A stretch of 64,000 nucleotides of DNA from UA16 sp905478895 (GTDB lineage: Bacteria > Bacteroidota > Bacteroidia > Flavobacteriales_D > Sanyastnellaceae): positions 1,364,001 through 1,428,000 of the forward strand of contig CALSQO010000001.1 of assembly GCA_943788495.1 (NCBI GenBank), read 5' to 3'. Below are positions 49,112 through 58,131 of this stretch, piece by piece. The notes under the pieces were generated by a model, which had not been told where the DNA came from, made no database searches, and saw only the letters and a list, made by a program, of their open reading frames with translations. The position numbers were made by a program, and so were the translations under genes. The first letter of the stretch is position 1; each line of letters opens with the position of its first letter.

Positions 49112-51325
49112 ATGGCAAAAATCATATACACCCAGACCGATGAAGCGCCAGCGTTGGCAACCCATTCGTTTCTACCCATCGTACAGGCCTTTGCGGCCAA
49201 GGCAGGCGTGGAATTGGAAACTCGTGACATCAGTTTGTCCGGTCGAATTTTAGCAGCCTTCAATGACTTGCTGCCTACTGAACAGCGTGTTGATGACGCA
49301 TTGAAAGAGCTCGGTGAACTCGCAAAACAACCGGAAGCCAACATCATCAAGTTGCCCAACATCAGCGCATCTGTCCCACAGTTGAAAGCCGCTATTGACG
49401 AATTGCAGTCACTTGGATTCGCCTTGCCTACCTATCCTGAAGAACCAACGACGGCGGCCGAAAAGGATGCCAAGTTTCGCTATGATAGCGTCAAAGGCTC
49501 GGCGGTGAATCCTGTTCTGCGCGAAGGGAACAGCGATCGAAGGGCACCCAAAGCCGTCAAAGCATATGCCCGAAAGCATCCGCACAGCATGGGAGAATGG
49601 TCGTCCGATTCGAAATCCCACGTTGCCCACATGGCAACAGGAGATTTTTATGGGTCTGAGCAAAGTCAAACGCTATCAGCAGCCACCGAAGCGACCATCG
49701 TGTTCAAGGGCACGAACGGAAGTGAGCAAACCCTGAAGTCCGCATTCCCCCTTCAATCGGGCGAAATCATTGATGCGGCAGCATTGAGCAAGACGAAATT
49801 ACGTGCATTCGCAGAGGAGCAAATGGCAGATGCCAAGGCACAGGGTGTTTTATTTTCCCTGCATCTCAAGGCAACAATGATGAAGGTCTCTGACCCCATC
49901 ATTTTTGGAGCATTCGTCGAAGCCTTCTTTGCGCCCGTATTCGACATATTTGGAGAAGAACTCAATCGACTAGGAGCCGATACGCGCAATGGTTGGGGCG
50001 ATGTGTTGGACAAAATCAACGCCTTGCCTCAGGAACGGAAAACCGCCATTAACGCGGCCATAGAATCGACTTACACCAAGCGGCCTGATTTGGCCATGGT
50101 CAACTCCGACAAAGGCATTACCAATTTGCATGTTCCTTCCGATGTCATCATTGATGCATCGATGCCTGCCATGATTCGGAATTCGGGTCGCATGTGGGAC
50201 AAGGACGGAAATCCACAAGACACCAAAGCGGTCATACCCGACCGATCCTACGCCGGTGTGTACCAGGCGACCATTGATTTCTGCAAGGCCAATGGTGCCT
50301 TGGATCCGAAAACCATGGGCAGTGTTTCCAATATTGGCTTGATGGCTCAGAAAGCAGAGGAATATGGTTCGCACGACAAAACATTTGAATTTCCTGAAGA
50401 CGGAACCATTCAAGTTGTCGCCAAAGACGGAACCATTCTACTGGAGCAATCCGGTCAAGCGGATGATATCTTCCGCATGTGCCAAGTTAAGGATGCGCCC
50501 ATCCGCGATTGGGTTGGCCTAGGGGTTAAGCGTGCGCGAGCAACAGGCAATCCTGCTGTGTTTTGGCTGGACTCCAACCGTTCCCACGATTCCCAGTTGA
50601 TCCAGAAGGTTGAAGCCTACCTCAAGGAACACGATACTGTCGGACTGGACATTAGCATTCTCTCCCCGGTTGCGGCCACCGAATATTCTCTTCAACGCAT
50701 CGTTCAAGGAGAAGACACCATCTCAGTCACGGGAAATGTTCTCCGGGATTACCTCACGGACCTCTTCCCCATATTGGAAGTTGGGACGTCAGCAAAAATG
50801 CTCTCCATCGTTCCCTTGATGAACGGAGGTGGATTGTTTGAGACGGGCGCGGGCGGTTCAGCCCCGAAGCACGTTCAACAGTTGCAAGCAGAAAACTACC
50901 TCCGTTGGGATAGCCTCGGTGAATTTCTTGCCCTTGCGGTTTCATTGGAACACTATTCGGAACACACTGGAAACCAACAGGCACGCATCATGGGGCAATG
51001 CCTCGACGACGCGACCACCCGCTTTCTAGATGAAGATAAGAGTCCAACACGCCGTCTCGGTGGAATTGACAACCGTGGATCCCACTTCTACCTTGCTCTA
51101 TACTGGGCGGAAGCTTTGGCCGCTCAAACGGAAGATGCCGAGCTGAAAGCAGACTTTTCTACCCTGGCGTCATCACTCAAAACTGCTGAGTCTGCGGTCA
51201 TCGAAGAATTAATCAGTGTACAGGGAACGCCTGCCGATATCGGAGCTTATTACCGCCCCGATGCGAAAAAGGCGCAGAAGATCATGCGGCCGTCAGCCAC
51301 ATTGAATAAAATATTAAGCCAATAA
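49112..51325 (+). CDS. icd: NADP-dependent isocitrate dehydrogenase, monomeric type
   Basis: 737 residues from the ATG at 49112 (MAKIIYTQTDEAPALATHSFLPI, the typical start of monomeric IDH); a TTG two codons earlier is unlikely. The ~740-residue length sets it apart from the ~400-residue dimeric enzymes. Characteristic stretches include SDSKSHVAHMATGDFYGSEQS, LHVPSDVIIDASMPAMIRNSG and MLSIVPLMNGGGLFETGAGGSAPKH, which together carry the isocitrate/Mg2+ and NADP sites. It is the TCA-cycle step making 2-oxoglutarate and NADPH. A strong terminator follows the stop. Confidence 0.97.
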   Translation: MAKIIYTQTDEAPALATHSFLPIVQAFAAKAGVELETRDISLSGRILAAFNDLLPTEQRVDDALKELGELAKQPEANIIKLPNISASVPQLKAAIDELQSLGFALPTYPEEPTTAAEKDAKFRYDSVKGSAVNPVLREGNSDRRAPKAVKAYARKHPHSMGEWSSDSKSHVAHMATGDFYGSEQSQTLSAATEATIVFKGTNGSEQTLKSAFPLQSGEIIDAAALSKTKLRAFAEEQMADAKAQGVLFSLHLKATMMKVSDPIIFGAFVEAFFAPVFDIFGEELNRLGADTRNGWGDVLDKINALPQERKTAINAAIESTYTKRPDLAMVNSDKGITNLHVPSDVIIDASMPAMIRNSGRMWDKDGNPQDTKAVIPDRSYAGVYQATIDFCKANGALDPKTMGSVSNIGLMAQKAEEYGSHDKTFEFPEDGTIQVVAKDGTILLEQSGQADDIFRMCQVKDAPIRDWVGLGVKRARATGNPAVFWLDSNRSHDSQLIQKVEAYLKEHDTVGLDISILSPVAATEYSLQRIVQGEDTISVTGNVLRDYLTDLFPILEVGTSAKMLSIVPLMNGGGLFETGAGGSAPKHVQQLQAENYLRWDSLGEFLALAVSLEHYSEHTGNQQARIMGQCLDDATTRFLDEDKSPTRRLGGIDNRGSHFYLALYWAEALAAQTEDAELKADFSTLASSLKTAESAVIEELISVQGTPADIGAYYRPDAKKAQKIMRPSATLNKILSQ

Positions 51326-51359
51326 TACCGGTCCTGAGCTTCAAGCGGCGGGGAAAAAC

Positions 51360-51396
51360 AAAAAAGGGATGACCAAACTTGGCCATCCCTTTTTTC
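51360..51396. terminator. Bidirectional terminator between icd and the PUL
   Basis: A-run, GGGATG, A, CCAA, AC, TTGG, C, CATCCC, T-run. The outer stem AAAAAGGGATG/CATCCCTTTTT with an inner CCAA/TTGG forms one long hairpin. U-tracts exist on both strands, fitting the convergent ends of icd and GH16. Confidence 0.9.
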
Positions 51397-51414
51397 GTGC
51401 GACACAACCGGTGA

Positions 51415-52602
51415 TCACTGGTAAACGCGCACGTAATCCACGGCCATGAAAACCGGGAATTCCGTCGATGCGTCCGGACTTCCAGGCCAGTTTCCACCAA
51501 CAGCAACGTTCAGAATGAAAAAGAACGGATTGTTGAATGGGTACGGCTGTCCTTGCATCAAAGAAGGATTGATTGTAAAATAAACTTGGTCGTCCATCAG
51601 GAACTTGATTTCATCTTCTATCCATTCCACAGAAAAGACATGAAATTCTTGATCGAAGTGATCGGGATAAATTGAAATCGAAGTTCCTTGGTGTGTCCAG
51701 TTTGGCCAATCAGCCCCCCAATGTGCTGTGCCGTGAACGGTTCCGGGAAGATGGCCCAGCAATTCCATGATGTCAATTTCACCACATGCGGGCCAACCCA
51801 CATCCGGATAATTCGACCCCAACATCCAGATGGCAGGCCAGACTCCTTGTCCCTTGGGCAGCATTGCACGAACATCAATACGACCGTACTGGTGCTCCTG
51901 CAATCCAATGCTCTTGAGGCGAGCCGAAGTGTAGGCATTCTCCCCCACCTTTTCTGCTATGATGAACAACTTACCGTCGCCAACAAAGCTATTGTTTGCA
52001 CTATTGGTGTAGGATTGCAGCTCATTGTTGCCCCAACCACCGTTGCCGGAACCTAGGTCATACGTCCAATTGGCTGGGTCAATGAATTCCCCATCGAATT
52101 CATCTGACCACGCCAGCGACATTCCTTCATAGGAGGTTGCAGCATCGTAACCTTCATCGGAAATGAAAATATCCGTGTCATCATTCCGCAAGCCAACGTT
52201 CACGAAGGGCTCTCCTACCTTGATGTAGCCATTGACTGGATTCGTCAATTCAACCTGGAACGATTCATCCGGTTCCAAGTATTCATCCGTCACGATGGGA
52301 ATGGAAATTGTCTTGGACGTTTCACCTGGAGCAAAAGTCAAGGAGCCTGAAGCGGCGACGAAATCATCGCCAGCCGTCGCGGACCCCTCTATAGTGGCAT
52401 ATTCTACCGTGACTTCTCGGGTATTCACCGGACTGACGCGCACCTCGACCGTGACTGAGGTCAACAACGCAGTTTCAAAAACCGTGACATCATTTGCCCA
52501 ACTAATCTCTGAGTTTACTTCCGGCTCTGGATCATTGCACGCCTCACATGAGGTCAAGAGAACGCATACCGCGATGCCCAGATATCCAACTAACTTCTTC
52601 AT
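51415..52602 (-). CDS. GH16 endo-beta-1,3-glucanase (laminarinase-like) lipoprotein with Calx-beta domain
   Basis: 395 residues. The lipobox CVLLTSC has Cys near residue 19. Residues about 30-140 form a Calx-beta domain ('ATIEGSATAGDDFVAASGSLTFAPGETSKTI' pattern, with acidic Ca2+ sites). The GH16 domain (about 160-395) has the catalytic signature GEIDIME with nucleophile Glu275, Asp277 and acid/base Glu280, preceded by WPAIWMLG. The extra-Met GEIDIME form is typical of laminarinases rather than kappa-carrageenases or agarases. It ends the PUL operon: it would cut beta-1,3-glucan at the cell surface, giving oligosaccharides for the SusCD pair. Confidence 0.92.
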   Translation of the reverse strand: MKKLVGYLGIAVCVLLTSCEACNDPEPEVNSEISWANDVTVFETALLTSVTVEVRVSPVNTREVTVEYATIEGSATAGDDFVAASGSLTFAPGETSKTISIPIVTDEYLEPDESFQVELTNPVNGYIKVGEPFVNVGLRNDDTDIFISDEGYDAATSYEGMSLAWSDEFDGEFIDPANWTYDLGSGNGGWGNNELQSYTNSANNSFVGDGKLFIIAEKVGENAYTSARLKSIGLQEHQYGRIDVRAMLPKGQGVWPAIWMLGSNYPDVGWPACGEIDIMELLGHLPGTVHGTAHWGADWPNWTHQGTSISIYPDHFDQEFHVFSVEWIEDEIKFLMDDQVYFTINPSLMQGQPYPFNNPFFFILNVAVGGNWPGSPDASTEFPVFMAVDYVRVYQ

Positions 52603-52626
52603 TTTTTCTCTTCTTCTATCGCGCTA

Positions 52627-53494
52627 TCATTCCGCTACAAACGTGATCGTAAACCACCCCTCGGCTTGGATGCAGTCTCCTCCTTGAATTGGACCGTGCA
52701 ACACCAAACGGTCTTCCGTAATTTCCACGACGTCATAAAAGGGACCGGAATCCCATACCCCCATAAACCCGCAGAGGGTTTCTGTGAAGGATCCAAGTGT
52801 GATTTGATCTTCTCCCGAGGTTCCAGCACCTTCCACGAGCAGATAAGTCGTAGGAGGAATCTCAATTACTGTTTCGACGTATCCTTCAAAAGGATTCATG
52901 GTGCTGCCGTTGTTGTTGTAGATGTAGGCACCATCTTCGGTGAACTGATATTGGTCATCGGTTTGCCATTCGGTGTGTCCATCGGCAGGTGACGTGTACC
53001 ACTCCGTTGAATACGGCGCAGGCCCTACTGAGATCGCTCCGGATTCATTCGATAACTTCCATGTCTTCTGGTTGTCACAACCTGTGAGCAACGCCTTGGT
53101 TCCTTCACAAGGCAGCTCCAAGGTTTGATCAATTGCCACGATTGCAGAGGCAGAGCCCATGCCTCCGGCGGTGTGCACGGAATACGACAACGTGTATTCT
53201 CCTTCTACGGGATAATAGGTGGTATCGCTGGGTTTATCAGATGTCTGACCATTCCCGAAATCCCACAGGTGCAAAAATGCGCCTTCTACCGCCTCTGCGT
53301 TGACCGCAACACGATTGGAATCGATGCCTACCACCTGACCGGTGGAATCGATTGCATCGATGAAATCCCAAGAAATACTCGCTGTGGGGGCACCAGGAAG
53401 ATCAATTCCTTCCTCGGTATATGGCTTGCAGCCTTGGACCACTAGCAGCAATGCCAATTCCGCCAAAAATGGCTGTGTTCAATGTCTTCTTCAT
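52627..53494 (-). CDS. PKD-domain lipoprotein of the PUL (SusE position); start broken by a 1-base frameshift
   Basis: The long frame (up to 53466) lacks a proper start. One base earlier in phase, ATG at 53494 encodes MKKTLNTAIF. Removing one base of the A5 run at 53465-53469 joins them into MKKTLNTAILAELALLLVVQGC, a textbook lipoprotein signal. The corrected protein is 288 residues, with a PKD-like domain (about 45-125, with HLWDFGNGQTS and GEYTLSYSV) and a second ~150-residue beta domain with 'CDNQKTWKLSNESGAISVG'. In this position PUL lipoproteins act as accessory surface glycan-binding proteins. The start is 1 base after the susD stop (TGATATG), so the genes are translationally coupled. 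Confidence 0.8.
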
Positions 53495-53495
53495 A

Positions 53496-55022
53496 TCAGT
53501 ACCCATTGTTTTGTGTGATGTTGCCTCCAGACAACGTAATCTCTACCTCTGGAATTGGAAATACTTCATTGACGCCAGCGGTACAAAGCCCTGGTCTGCC
53601 AAAACTTGTGCTGCACGGCCTTGGCGAACCAAGTCGAAAAAGCGATGTCCTTCCAACCCTAGCTCCACCCTGCGTTCGTGGTAAATGGCTTCCAGCAAAT
53701 CAACACCCGTGACGTCATCGCCTAACGCAGGAAGCGCATTGGGATCCGTCCCGGAAGCGCGAGCACGCCCGCGCACAAAGTTGACGAACGTTCGTGCAGT
53801 AGCTTCATCGCCCAAATGGTACTGTGCCTCTGCATGAAATAAGCAAGACATCGGCATACCGAATGACCCGGTCATTGGAATATCCATTGGGATTTGGATC
53901 ACCGAAAGGCGCCTCATCCGAGGCATTGATGAAAAACTTTTTGGTGTAGTATTCATGTGGCATTCCAGTCGACTCCAAGGTGAACTCACCGCGGTCTCCC
54001 ATTTGATCGCCTAATTGAAAAACGCTCGCTCCGAGTCGTGGATCGCCACTTTCAAATTCGTCGACAAAATTTTGCTCAGGAATGTTGAAACCATACCCCC
54101 CGAATTGACCACGGGCTCGTGTAAAGACATTCGTAAAAGTGCCTTCCAATTGATTGCCCCAATTGCCTCCTGAAGCGTTCATGTATTGGATTTCCCAAAT
54201 AGAGCCCGGACCATTTTCTCCAGCTTCGGTAAAGATGTTGTTGTAATCACCTTCAAGGAAATATTCCCCTGACCCCACGATATCGTAAGTCAAATCACGG
54301 CAAGGTGCCCATTCGGATTGGTAAGCATGTGCTTTGGCCAAGAGCGCTGTTGCTGCTCCCCATGTTGCACGGCCAATTTCTGAAACAGAAATCCCGCTGC
54401 GCTTCGGCAAATATTGACGAGCCAACTCCAAGTCCGTTTCGATTTGTGCCCAAACCTCTGATGCTGGAGTGCGCGATTGTTGGTATTCACTCGGAGCAAG
54501 GTTTGCCAAAATCAGCGGAACATCTCCATACATCGTGACGAGGTTAAAGTACCAGAAGGCTCGAATAAAAGCCGCTTCACCAAGAAAGCGGTTCTTATCT
54601 GTTTCATCCATTTCAACCCCCGGAATGCGATCCAAAGCGAGGTTGCAATACGCGATGCCGCGGTAAGCCACTTGCCATTCCGCAAGAATCAACTTACTGG
54701 AAGACAAGCCCTGGAAATTTTCGAACAAGAACAGTTCCGGCTCATCACCGTCACCAGACCCTCCTTTGTGGGAATCATCTGAAACGATGTCGCCGAAATA
54801 CCATCGGAAGTGAGGCGCCAATTGGCTGCTTCCCTGGATATTCGTCACTTCTTGTTGCAGGTTGTTGTAACATGCAATGGTGGCCGATTCTGCATCCGCT
54901 GCATTTAAGAAAAAATTCGCTTCCGTTGAACCGACCAAGGGCTTTACGTCCAAAAATTCAGATTTGCATGCCACCAGTGTGCTGGCAAAAAACCCAATGA
55001 ATAATGCTGTTTTGAGATTCAT
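53496..55022 (-). CDS. susD: SusD/RagB-family glycan-binding lipoprotein; two single-base frameshifts
   Basis: The lipobox is LVAC (Cys19). The N-terminal frame runs well to 'VIRYADVLL' and then is shifted. Removing one base of the AAA at 53837-53839 restores DVLLIHAEAQYHLGD, a standard SusD helix. Near 53580 one base is missing; adding one restores the conserved end AGVNEVFPIPEVEI...GGNITQNNGY. The corrected product is 508 residues with TPR-like helices and the RagB/SusD C-terminal domain. It binds oligosaccharides on the cell surface as the lid of SusC. Two compensating indels plus one in the next gene within 400 bases make sequencing error more likely than decay. Confidence 0.88.
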
Positions 55023-55033
55023 GATTTCTTGGA

Positions 55034-58000
55034 TTAAAAGTTAACATTGACTCCGGCCATGAAAGTCCGAGCGGAAGGATAAAATCCGCGATCGATTCCA
55101 ATCTCCAATGTGCCACGGGAACCAATTTCGGGATCGAGTCCCGAATAATTTGTAAAGGTGAAGAGGTTCGACGCCGCAACATAGACACGACACTTTCCGA
55201 TGCTCAAGCGTTGCATGATGCTCTCAGGCAGCGTATATCCCAACTGCACATTTTTGATGCGCATGAAGGATCCATCCTCCACGAAACGATCCGAAATTCG
55301 ATTGTTTTGATTGGGGTCGGAATGGGAGATGCGCGGATACACGTTGGTAGAACCCTCTCCGGTCCAACGCTCGAGCGCAGACACCGGAAGGTTCGTGGTA
55401 TTCAAATCATAGCGGAACACCCCATTGAGCAGGTCGTTGCCATGCGCTCCCTGCAAGAACAAAGAGAAGTCAAATGATTTGTAATTGGCCTCGAAGTTGA
55501 ATCCATACGTAAAGTCCGGATGTGGATTGCCAATCATGACTTTGTCTTCTCCGTCTACGACGCCGTCGCCGTTTTGATCCACAAAAATGACATCACCCGC
55601 TTGAGCTTCAGGCAATGCCGTATTGGCTGCCGCCTCTTCATCTGTTTGGAAAATGCCCGCTGTTTCGTACCCGTAGAAATAAGCGATGGGCTGACCAATT
55701 TCGGTGTAAGCAACCAAATCACCTATGCCAAACACTGAACCCGTTGAAATGGGTTGACCGCCTTCTCCGAGACCGGTCACTTCGTTGCGGATGAAACTGA
55801 TGTTTCCGCCAATCGCGTATTCCACTGCACCGACTTGGTTGCGGTGATTCACCATAAATTCAACACCTGTGTTCTTAGCGGAAGCGACGTTTGTTGCTGA
55901 GGGCAAATAGCCCACAACACCTGGAAGCGGCACCACTGCTAACATGTCATTTGTGCTCTTGACAAAGTAGTCGAGGACGATGTTGAGCTTTCCTTTGTAC
56001 AAATCTGCGTCGATTCCAATGTTGGTCTGCTCGACCGTTTCCCACTTCAAATCTGGATTGGATGTATTGATTGGACCGGCTCCATTGACCTGGACTTGAT
56101 CCCCACCAAAGGTGTAGTTCAAGCCATTGTAAACTAGGCTCGTGTAATCATAGTTGCCAATGCCATCTGCGTTTCCATTTTGGCCCCAGCTCGCACGGAG
56201 TTTCAAGAAATCAATCCAGTCCTTCTCCGCAACCCAAGGCAATTCCGTCATGTTCCATGCAGCAGAAAACGATGGGAAAATTCCGTATCGGTTGTTCACT
56301 CCAAAACGGGATGAGCCGTCTCGGCGAATGGTTCCTGCCAAGGATATGGCATCACCTAACCCGTAGTCGACACGCATGAATTGACCGATGAATGCAGACT
56401 CCGAAATCCCGCCATTGGCGCTCGGTGCCTGTTCAGCCGCATTCAAACTGTTGTTCAAGTAAGCATACTGAACATCGTTCGTCGCCAAGCTGTCACGCGA
56501 TCCGTAAAAACTCGTGCTGCGGTTCTTCAAAGACGAGTAACCCGCAACAACTTTCAACTCATCTCCATTGGACAATTCTTTGTCATAGGTCACAATGTTT
56601 TCCCATTGCCAATTGCTCCATTTGTTCTCACCCAGGATCAAAGAATTGACCGGGCGGAACTCATAAGCCGGTCGATCCGGATCATTCGGCCCAATTCCCA
56701 GGTCATACGTTGGATTAAAAATACGCTGTGAACCCAGCGATAAATCCACTGACATCGTAGAGCGGAAGGTCAGGTTTGACAGGAGGTCAAATTCGGCGAA
56801 AGACGAACCAACGAAACGGTTGGTCGTCCAAAAATCGTTGTTTATTGCGATCTGATTCGCTGGATTGGCGATGTCAGAATCGATGAAGTTCGAATAAGCA
56901 AAAGACCCATCATCCCGCCTCGCCTGCGTGATGGGATCCATGTTGAGGGCACGCCCTACCGGCGTTGCAAACTCATTGTTCTCTGCCAATGCAGAGCGAT
57001 TGAGGTGGGTAAAGTTGACATTTTGGCCCAAGCGAAAACGCTCACCACCATCTTGTCGCGTATTGACACGGAACGTGTAACGCTCAAAGTTTCCTTTGTC
57101 ACCACCGACAATTCCGTCTTGGGTGAAGTAGCTTCCTCCTATCGCTGTTGATGATGACTCTGTTCCTTTGGTAAAGCTAAACGAGTGGTTCATCATCGCC
57201 GCTCGTTCAAAAATCTCATCCTGCCAATCAAATGTCTCAAGCGCTGAGGGGTTGGCAAGTGCTGCCAGCGGCGTGAGGCCTGCCGCGGAGCGACTTTCGT
57301 TCATGAGAATAGCATACTCTTCAGCATTGAGAAGCGCCATGTATTTCCAAGGCTCCTGCACACCGTAGTAACTCTCGTAGGTAATCTGCGGCTTCTGGTT
57401 CTTGGATCCGGATTTGGTCGTAATCAAGACGACGCCATTTCCTCCACGTGCTCCATAAATCGCCGCTGAAGCGGCATCCTTGAGGATGGAAATGGACGCG
57501 ATGTCCGCAGGGTTTAAATAATCGATGCCACCGCTGGGGATTCCATCAATGACATACAACGGCTCAGCGTTGTTCAATGAACCCGTACCCCGAATTCGGA
57601 TGGACTGGGTAGAACCGGGCTGACCCGAGTTCTGAGTGACCTGCACACCTGCGGCGCGGCCCTGCAATGCCTGTTCTGTTCGCAGCACAGGCATGGATGT
57701 GATTTCCTTTGAATCGATGGTGCCTACTGCACCTGAAATCTTGCTTCGCTTCTGATTTCCATAGCCGACGACAATGACTTCCTCCAAGCCGGCGACATCT
57801 GCCGATAGTGAAGCGTTAATTTCTGCCTTCGCTCCGACAGCCAAAGATTGAGGCGTGTAACCGATAAAGGAAAAGATCAGCGTGGCCTCTTCTCCAGCAA
57901 CGGTCAACGTATACTGACCATCAAGGTCAGTGAAGGTCGCATTTTGCGTACCCTTTTCAACAACCGTCACCCCGGGCAACGCTTGTCCATCTTCAGCTGC

Positions 58001-58090
58001 AGTCACCGTTCCGGTAACTGCCTTCCCCTGGGAAAAGGCAGTTACCGTCATGGTGGCTAAAAAACTGAATGCTAAAAGCAAGTTTTTCAT
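55034..58090 (-). CDS. susC: SusC/RagA-family TonB-dependent glycan transporter
   Basis: 1,018 residues. Signal peptide to about 21 (TAFSQ). A carboxypeptidase-like regulatory domain (VTGTVTAAEDGQALPGVTV...) spans 22-100. The plug follows with the SusC/RagA signature (EVIVVGYGNQKRSKISGAVG) and 'PLYVIDGIPSGGIDYLNPADIASISILKDAASAAIYG'. The rest is a 22-strand outer-membrane barrel ending in aromatic 'ARTFMAGVNVNF'. It forms the barrel of the SusCD pair that imports oligosaccharides with TonB energy. The frame is intact, unlike its partner. It precedes susD by 11 bases. Confidence 0.97.
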   Translation of the reverse strand: MKNLLLAFSFLATMTVTAFSQGKAVTGTVTAAEDGQALPGVTVVEKGTQNATFTDLDGQYTLTVAGEEATLIFSFIGYTPQSLAVGAKAEINASLSADVAGLEEVIVVGYGNQKRSKISGAVGTIDSKEITSMPVLRTEQALQGRAAGVQVTQNSGQPGSTQSIRIRGTGSLNNAEPLYVIDGIPSGGIDYLNPADIASISILKDAASAAIYGARGGNGVVLITTKSGSKNQKPQITYESYYGVQEPWKYMALLNAEEYAILMNESRSAAGLTPLAALANPSALETFDWQDEIFERAAMMNHSFSFTKGTESSSTAIGGSYFTQDGIVGGDKGNFERYTFRVNTRQDGGERFRLGQNVNFTHLNRSALAENNEFATPVGRALNMDPITQARRDDGSFAYSNFIDSDIANPANQIAINNDFWTTNRFVGSSFAEFDLLSNLTFRSTMSVDLSLGSQRIFNPTYDLGIGPNDPDRPAYEFRPVNSLILGENKWSNWQWENIVTYDKELSNGDELKVVAGYSSLKNRSTSFYGSRDSLATNDVQYAYLNNSLNAAEQAPSANGGISESAFIGQFMRVDYGLGDAISLAGTIRRDGSSRFGVNNRYGIFPSFSAAWNMTELPWVAEKDWIDFLKLRASWGQNGNADGIGNYDYTSLVYNGLNYTFGGDQVQVNGAGPINTSNPDLKWETVEQTNIGIDADLYKGKLNIVLDYFVKSTNDMLAVVPLPGVVGYLPSATNVASAKNTGVEFMVNHRNQVGAVEYAIGGNISFIRNEVTGLGEGGQPISTGSVFGIGDLVAYTEIGQPIAYFYGYETAGIFQTDEEAAANTALPEAQAGDVIFVDQNGDGVVDGEDKVMIGNPHPDFTYGFNFEANYKSFDFSLFLQGAHGNDLLNGVFRYDLNTTNLPVSALERWTGEGSTNVYPRISHSDPNQNNRISDRFVEDGSFMRIKNVQLGYTLPESIMQRLSIGKCRVYVAASNLFTFTNYSGLDPEIGSRGTLEIGIDRGFYPSARTFMAGVNVNF

Positions 58091-58131
58091 TCAAAGTATT
58101 TTTTCAAAAGGGTCTAATCTGAAGACTAATC

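Noticed and set aside
53400..54000. Insertion element or deletion disrupting susD
   Set aside because: No inserted sequence, target duplication or transposase is visible; single-base changes explain the broken frames fully.
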